Assembly: GCA_024234855.1 (NCBI GenBank)
Contig: JACKNN010000005.1
Location: 62,001 to 126,000, forward strand
Origin: Pseudomonadales bacterium
Lineage (GTDB): Bacteria > Pseudomonadota > Gammaproteobacteria > Pseudomonadales > Halieaceae
Direction of reading: 5' to 3'
DNA: 64,000 nucleotides
Part shown: positions 59,548-64,000 of the stretch, piece by piece
Numbering within the stretch: the first letter of the stretch is position 1
Layout: each line of letters opens with the position of its first letter
Notes under the pieces: model-generated
Seen by the model: the letters and a program-made list of their open reading frames with translations, nothing else
Database searches by the model: none
Told to the model about the DNA's origin: nothing
Translations under genes and position numbers: made by a program

Positions 59548-60837
59548 ATGAGCGATAAAAAAGCCCTCCTCACCATCGACGGACTTGACGCACCGATCGA
59601 GCTGCCGATTTATTCGGGTACCCTCGGGCCGGACGTGGTAGACGTCGGCGCCCTCACCGGCAAGGGCATGTTCACGTATGATCCCGGTTTTGTGTCTACG
59701 GCGGCCTGCGAATCGCAGATCACCTTTATCGACGGCGACAAGGGCGTGCTGCTGCACCGGGGTTACCCGATAGAGCAGCTGGCGGAGGACTCCGACTACC
59801 TGGAGACCTGTTACCTGCTGCTGTATGGCGAGCTGCCGAACAAGCAGCAGAAGGATCGCTTTGTCAGCACGGTGCACCGCCATACCATGGTGCACGAACA
59901 GATCCGCACATTCTTCAACGGCTTTCGCCGCGACGCCCACCCCATGGCGATCATGTGCGGCGTGGTCGGCGCCCTCTCCGCCTTCTACCATGACTCCCTG
60001 GATATCTCCGACGAACATCACCGCCAGGTGGCGGCGTTTCGCCTGATCGCCAAGATGCCCACGCTGGCGGCCATGAGTTACAAGTTCTCCACCGGGCAGC
60101 CTTTTATGTACCCGGATAACCGCCTGGACTACGCCGAGAATTTCCTTCACATGATGTTCGGCAACCCCTGCGAGCCGAGCAAAATCAGCCCGGTGCTGTC
60201 CCGCGCCATGGACCGTATCTTCCTGCTACATGCAGATCATGAGCAGAATGCCTCCACCTCCACGGTTCGCCTGGCGGGCTCCTCCGGCGCCAACCCCTTT
60301 GCCTGTATCGCCGCGGGGATCGCCGCACTGTGGGGCCCCTCCCACGGCGGCGCCAATGAAGCGGTACTGGAAATGCTTGAGGAGATCGGGGACGTCTCCA
60401 GGATCGATGAGTTCGTGGCGCGTGCCAAGGACAAGAACGACCCGTTCCGGCTGATGGGCTTCGGCCACCGCGTGTACAAGAACTTCGACCCGCGCGCCAA
60501 GGTAATGAAGGAAGCTGCCGACGAGGTGCTTGCCGAACTGGGCATCGAAAACGACCCCCTGCTGGCCATCGCCAAGCGGCTGGAAGAAATCGCCCTTAAT
60601 GACGCCTACTTTATCGAGAAAAAGCTCTACCCCAACGTGGACTTCTACTCCGGCATCATCCTCAAGGCAATCGGCATTCCCACCAGCATGTTCACGGTGA
60701 TTTTCGCCGTCGGCCGCACCGTGGGCTGGATTGCCCACTGGAACGAGATGATTTCCGGCAGCTACAAGATCGGCCGCCCGCGCCAGCTCTACACCGGCTA
60801 CACACAGCGTGATTATGTCCCGCTGGCAAAGCGTTAA
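59548..60837 (+). CDS. gltA: Citrate synthase GltA
   Basis: 429 residues (E. coli 427), the type II NADH-sensitive class by length. Active-site motifs are FLLHADHEQNAST, GPSHGGANE and FGHRVYKNFDPRA. It condenses acetyl-CoA with oxaloacetate. The ATG at 59548 has AGGATCTGCC upstream; the longer open frame to 59233 runs through the promoter. Divergent from the sdh-suc operon. Confidence 0.97.
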   Translation: MSDKKALLTIDGLDAPIELPIYSGTLGPDVVDVGALTGKGMFTYDPGFVSTAACESQITFIDGDKGVLLHRGYPIEQLAEDSDYLETCYLLLYGELPNKQQKDRFVSTVHRHTMVHEQIRTFFNGFRRDAHPMAIMCGVVGALSAFYHDSLDISDEHHRQVAAFRLIAKMPTLAAMSYKFSTGQPFMYPDNRLDYAENFLHMMFGNPCEPSKISPVLSRAMDRIFLLHADHEQNASTSTVRLAGSSGANPFACIAAGIAALWGPSHGGANEAVLEMLEEIGDVSRIDEFVARAKDKNDPFRLMGFGHRVYKNFDPRAKVMKEAADEVLAELGIENDPLLAIAKRLEEIALNDAYFIEKKLYPNVDFYSGIILKAIGIPTSMFTVIFAVGRTVGWIAHWNEMISGSYKIGRPRQLYTGYTQRDYVPLAKR

Positions 60838-60861
60838 CAGCAGTCAGGCACTGCAGACCAA

Positions 60862-60886
60862 GGGCCGCCTCGCGGCCTTTTTTCTT
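60862..60886 (+). terminator. Intrinsic terminator of gltA
   Basis: GGCCGC-CTC-GCGGCC stem-loop followed by TTTTTTCTT, 25 bp after the gltA stop. Confidence 0.92.
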
Positions 60887-60933
60887 GCCAGGACCTCATC
60901 CGCACCATTACCCGACAGGGGAGCTAGCCAAGC

Positions 60934-62055
60934 ATGACCGACATTGTTATCAGCGGAACCGGACTTTACACCCCGGCCGAGTCAATCACGAACGAGGAAC
61001 TGGTCGCCTCCTTCAACGCCTATGTCGATATTTTTAACAGCGAGAATGCCGATGCCATCGCCGCCGGGGAGTTCGCCCCGTTGCAGCATTCCTCCGCCGA
61101 GTTCGTGGAGAAGGCTTCCGGCATCAAGGCCCGCTATGTGATGAACAAGGACGGCATACTGGATCCGCGGCGGATGGTGCCGCGCCTGCCCGAGCGCCCG
61201 AACGAGGCCCAATCGATCCAGTGTGAAATGGCCGTTGTCGCAGCACAGGAAGCAATGGCACAGGCGGGCAAGTCTGCGGCCGATATTGACATGGTGATTG
61301 TCGCGGCCTCCAATATGCAGCGCGCCTACCCCGCTATGGCGGTGGAGATCCAGGACGCGCTGGGCATCAGCGGCTTCGGTTTCGATATGAATGTGGCCTG
61401 CTCCTCCGCCACCTTCGGCATACAACAGGCCCGGGACGCGATAGCCTCGGGCAGCGCGGGCTGCGTTCTCATGCTCAATCCGGAAATTTGCAGCGGCCAC
61501 CTCAATTTTCGCGATCGCGACTCACACTTTATTTTCGGCGATGTCTGTACTGCCGTGATCGTCGAGGCGGCGGCAACCGCCACCTCCGAAGAACAGTACC
61601 GGATTGTCGACAGTAAGCTGCAAACCATTTACTCCAACAATATTCGCAACAATTTCGGCTTTCTCAACCGCGGCGACGAGTCCGGTGTGGGCGCGCGAGA
61701 CAAACTGTTCGTGCAGGAAGGACGCAAGGTATTCAAGGAAGTCTGCCCGGCAGTGGCCTCACAGATTTCCGCACAACTTGAAAAACTGGAGATCAGGCCG
61801 GACCAGGTCAAACGGTTCTGGCTGCACCAGGCCAACCTGAGCATGAACCAGCTGATCTCGAGGCGGGTCCTGGGCCGCGACGCCACCCCCGAAGAAGCCC
61901 CGACCATCCTGGACGAGTACGCCAATACCAGTTCCGCCGGGTCAGTTATCGCCTTCCACAAGCACCGGGCGGATTTTAACAGCGGCGAGATCGGCGTGCT
62001 TTGTTCGTTCGGCGCCGGCTACAGCATCGGCAGTGTCATACTCAGCAAAGTCTGA
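60934..62055 (+). CDS. Beta-ketoacyl-ACP synthase III-like protein (PA3286-like)
   Basis: 373 residues with the FabH triad C156 (NVACSSATFG), H298 (WLHQAN) and N331 (DEYANTSS). It closely follows the P. aeruginosa PA3286 pattern (LYTP..SI, NFRDRDSHFIFGD), a paralogue of FabH that condenses acyl-CoA made in beta-oxidation with malonyl-ACP to feed fatty acid synthesis. That substrate is by analogy. The ATG at 60934 has AGGGGAGC upstream. It is convergent with hisC, 11 bp apart. Confidence 0.88.
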   Translation: MTDIVISGTGLYTPAESITNEELVASFNAYVDIFNSENADAIAAGEFAPLQHSSAEFVEKASGIKARYVMNKDGILDPRRMVPRLPERPNEAQSIQCEMAVVAAQEAMAQAGKSAADIDMVIVAASNMQRAYPAMAVEIQDALGISGFGFDMNVACSSATFGIQQARDAIASGSAGCVLMLNPEICSGHLNFRDRDSHFIFGDVCTAVIVEAAATATSEEQYRIVDSKLQTIYSNNIRNNFGFLNRGDESGVGARDKLFVQEGRKVFKEVCPAVASQISAQLEKLEIRPDQVKRFWLHQANLSMNQLISRRVLGRDATPEEAPTILDEYANTSSAGSVIAFHKHRADFNSGEIGVLCSFGAGYSIGSVILSKV

Positions 62056-62066
62056 GTCGCAATAGC

Positions 62067-63125
62067 CTAGCCCAGTATTTCCGCCAGGGCAGCCAGCAAC
62101 TCGTCGCATTGCGCGTCGGTACCGACGGTGATGCGCAGGTGGTTGTCTATCCGCGGCCGGTCGAAATAACGCACGATGATTCCTCTGGCGCGAAGCGCCG
62201 CAAACAGCTCCCGGGCCGCCTTCGCCGGGTGGCTCACCATGATGAAATTTGCCGCTGATGGCAACACCTCGAATCCCAGCCGCGCCATCGCGGCAGACAG
62301 TCGCTCTCGGCTGGAAATGACCCGCTGGCAAGCCCGGCCGAAATAGGCATCGTCCTCCAGGGCGGCCACGCCGGCGCGCTGCGCGAGGACATCCAGCGGA
62401 TAGGAGTTAAAGGAGTCCTTCACCCGCTGCAGGCCTTCGATCAGCGCCTCGTCACCCATGGCGGCTCCCACCCGCAGCCCCGCCAGGGCCCACGATTTGG
62501 ACAGTGTCTGCACCACGAGCAGGTTGTCGAACTGCGGGATCAGGCTCGCGGCGGACTCGCCGCCAAAATCGATATAGGCCTCGTCTATCACCACCACCGA
62601 GTCCGGATTCTCTACCAGCAGTCGGCGGATGCCATCCAGCCCCAGCAGAACCCCGGTGGGGGCGTTGGGATTGGGCAGGATAATACCGCCGTTGCCACCG
62701 CTGTAACCGGCCGGGTCTACCCGGAAATCAGCCGTCAGCGGCACCGCCCGCCAGGACACATTGTACAGGTCACACCACACCGGGTAAAAACTGTAGGTCA
62801 CATCGGGAAACAGCAGCGGCTTGTCGTGCTTCAGCAGCGCCTGGAATACGTGGGCCAGCACTTCGTCGGAACCGTTGCCCAGAAATACCTGCTGCGGCTG
62901 CAGTCCGTTGCGCCGGGCGAGCGCGAGCCTCAACTCAGACGATTCGGGATCGGGGTAGCGGCGCAGGGCATCGCCGTCCACCGCGGCAATCGCCTCGAGG
63001 ACGCGCGGTGACGGCGGGTACGGATGCTCATTGGTGTTGAGCTTGACCAGCCTGGCGAGCCTGGGCTGCTCGCCCGGCACATAGGGCGTCAGCTGCCCGA
63101 CGACATCACTCCAGTAACGGCTCAT
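62067..63125 (-). CDS. hisC: Histidinol-phosphate aminotransferase HisC
   Basis: 352 residues, fold type I PLP enzyme; the PLP lysine is K210 in TLSKSWALAGLR, with NPNAPTG and DEAYIDF. In histidine synthesis it makes histidinol phosphate. The other his genes are absent here, as is common where hisC is a stand-alone copy that may also act on aromatic amino acids. The ATG is 32 bp after the tRNA-Glu gene on the same strand. Confidence 0.93.
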   Translation of the reverse strand: MSRYWSDVVGQLTPYVPGEQPRLARLVKLNTNEHPYPPSPRVLEAIAAVDGDALRRYPDPESSELRLALARRNGLQPQQVFLGNGSDEVLAHVFQALLKHDKPLLFPDVTYSFYPVWCDLYNVSWRAVPLTADFRVDPAGYSGGNGGIILPNPNAPTGVLLGLDGIRRLLVENPDSVVVIDEAYIDFGGESAASLIPQFDNLLVVQTLSKSWALAGLRVGAAMGDEALIEGLQRVKDSFNSYPLDVLAQRAGVAALEDDAYFGRACQRVISSRERLSAAMARLGFEVLPSAANFIMVSHPAKAARELFAALRARGIIVRYFDRPRIDNHLRITVGTDAQCDELLAALAEILG

Positions 63126-63157
63126 GGCTCACCCGCGCTTGGCTCAACTTGGAAAAG

Positions 63158-63233
63158 TGGCGTCCCCTAGGGGGTTCGAACCCCTGTTACCGCCGTGAAA
63201 GGGCAGTGTCCTGGACCACTAGACGAAGGGGAC
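63158..63233 (-). tRNA. tRNA-Glu (anticodon TTC), copy 2
   Basis: 76 nt with encoded CCA, identical to copy 1 except two D-arm positions (GGTCCAGG here, GGCCTAGG there). Confidence 0.97.
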
Positions 63234-63267
63234 GCAGTGCCGGAACCTCGGTCGCCGGCAGCGCGCT

Positions 63268-63295
63268 ATTGTACGCAAGCACCCGTGCAAAGCAA
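63268..63295 (-). promoter_or_regulatory. Candidate promoter of tRNA-Glu copy 2 and hisC
   Basis: Minus strand TTGCTT (63295-63290), 16-bp spacer, TACAAT (63273-63268), then a GCGCGC discriminator like that of copy 1. Confidence 0.6.
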
Positions 63296-63353
63296 CAAAA
63301 GGGCTGGTGCGGCCAGCGCGGGGGCCCGCACCCGGATCCGGACATCCGCTGCG

Positions 63354-64000
63354 CTAGTACGTGAAGATCGTGTCCAGACTGATGCGGTCATAGCCCAGGG
63401 CGCCACCCTCTTCCTTGAAGGCTTTCTCGCCGGCCTCATTGTCGATATACCAGGTGAAGCCGAGGTTCCACTGCTGGTTGATGCCGTAGGCACCGCTCAA
63501 CTGCGACCCTTTGCCGTCGGTGCCGCCGCCGGCAAAATCGGAATCGGTAAGCAGACCGAACGCCGCATCCGCCTCGAGATCCTCATACTGGTAGGCTATC
63601 TGCCAGCTACCTTTACCCTTTGCCTTTCCCAGCATAACGCCGGCCAACCAGCCGGTGTTGTAATCATCCGGATCCTGGTTCTGTACATAGTCGCCGTAGA
63701 AAGCGAGTGGCATGTCAAAGACGCTGATGGACAGTTGCGCGGCCAGTTCCACCAGTTGGTAATTGTACTGGTACACCTCGGTGCCGTTTTCAACAAGGTA
63801 GGAGTTACCGTAAAACCTCTCATTGTAATAGGCTTCATTCCCTTTCACCGGAATGTCGTAGTAACCCACAGCGGCAACCAGGTTGGCGCCGTCCACATCA
63901 AACTTCACACCGCCCTGCGCTCCCCATGCAACCTCGTCATTGCTTTTGCTGCTGTCACTTTCGAGCCAGTCAACCAGGCCAGTGGCGAACAGGTGGTCGC
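63354..64000 (-). CDS. Putative outer-membrane porin (5' part missing)
   Basis: The frame is open from the stop at 63354 to the right edge (about 215 codons). Alternating residues with aromatic and glycine-rich strands (FATGLVDWLES, AYQYEDLEADAAFG, LGFTWYIDNEAG) and a C-terminal DTIFTY fit a porin-like beta-barrel; the family is probably 'putative porin' (Porin_5-type). The signal peptide is outside the window. A GTG at 63908 is internal, not a start. Confidence 0.75.
   Translation of the reverse strand, partial: DHLFATGLVDWLESDSSKSNDEVAWGAQGGVKFDVDGANLVAAVGYYDIPVKGNEAYYNERFYGNSYLVENGTEVYQYNYQLVELAAQLSISVFDMPLAFYGDYVQNQDPDDYNTGWLAGVMLGKAKGKGSWQIAYQYEDLEADAAFGLLTDSDFAGGGTDGKGSQLSGAYGINQQWNLGFTWYIDNEAGEKAFKEEGGALGYDRISLDTIFTY

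Overview
The window is a GC-rich, densely packed chromosomal segment from a gammaproteobacterium. The gene set fits an aerobic marine lineage near Halieaceae/Cellvibrionales, with Pseudomonas-like synteny in places: gpsA-sixA-hydrolase-DUF4892, prmB-aroC, a PA2817-family protein, a PA3286-like FabH paralogue and YheU/TusA/EpmC. This placement is inferred from gene content, not from phylogeny. I see no prophage, insertion sequence, CRISPR array or plasmid gene. Most of the window is core metabolism, with a moderately accessory stretch between about 3 and 28 kb.

Layout. 1-3.6 kb (minus strand): a METTL7-like methyltransferase gene leads into tamA and tamB, the outer-membrane assembly and lipid-transport module; tamB runs off the left edge. 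3.7-20 kb: polyphosphate:AMP phosphotransferase, zinc alcohol dehydrogenase, dienelactone hydrolase, PlsC-like acyltransferase, metallo-beta-lactamase-fold hydrolase, a secreted HExxH protein, a DHRS12-like SRPBCC-SDR fusion, an epoxide hydrolase, a degenerate RecB-like nuclease with a long disordered tail, an amidohydrolase and a pair of acyl-CoA dehydrogenases with complementary motifs. 20-31.5 kb: slyX, yciH, an AsmA-like giant, an NSS transporter, a cytochrome P450, queF, the YadGH ABC exporter and four tRNA genes (Leu, Ser, Glu, Gly).

31.5-44.6 kb: msrB, then the tightly coupled operon yheU-tusA-epmC-pdxB-NAD kinase-like; gcvR; prmB-aroC with a 3 x 14 bp tandem repeat in the aroC leader; folE; the operon gpsA-sixA-hydrolase-DUF4892; and htpG behind a textbook sigma-32 promoter. 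44.7-48 kb: a lipoprotein alpha/beta hydrolase and pckA.

48-61 kb is the tricarboxylic acid cycle locus. Nine genes (sdhCDAB, sucAB, lpd, sucCD) lie on the minus strand, divergent from gltA. Both sides have near-consensus sigma-70 promoters in the only gene-free gap over 300 bp. A 10-bp hairpin separates lpd from sucC, and an intrinsic terminator follows sucD. The right end holds a FabH-like synthase, hisC (32 bp downstream of a second tRNA-Glu gene) and a truncated porin.

Nothing here looks like a complete, undescribed multi-gene system. The best candidates for new biology are the degenerate RecB-like protein (13858-15690), the DHRS12-like fusion with its 34-codon upstream ORF (11085-12626), the split-motif acyl-CoA dehydrogenase pair, and the aroC leader repeats.
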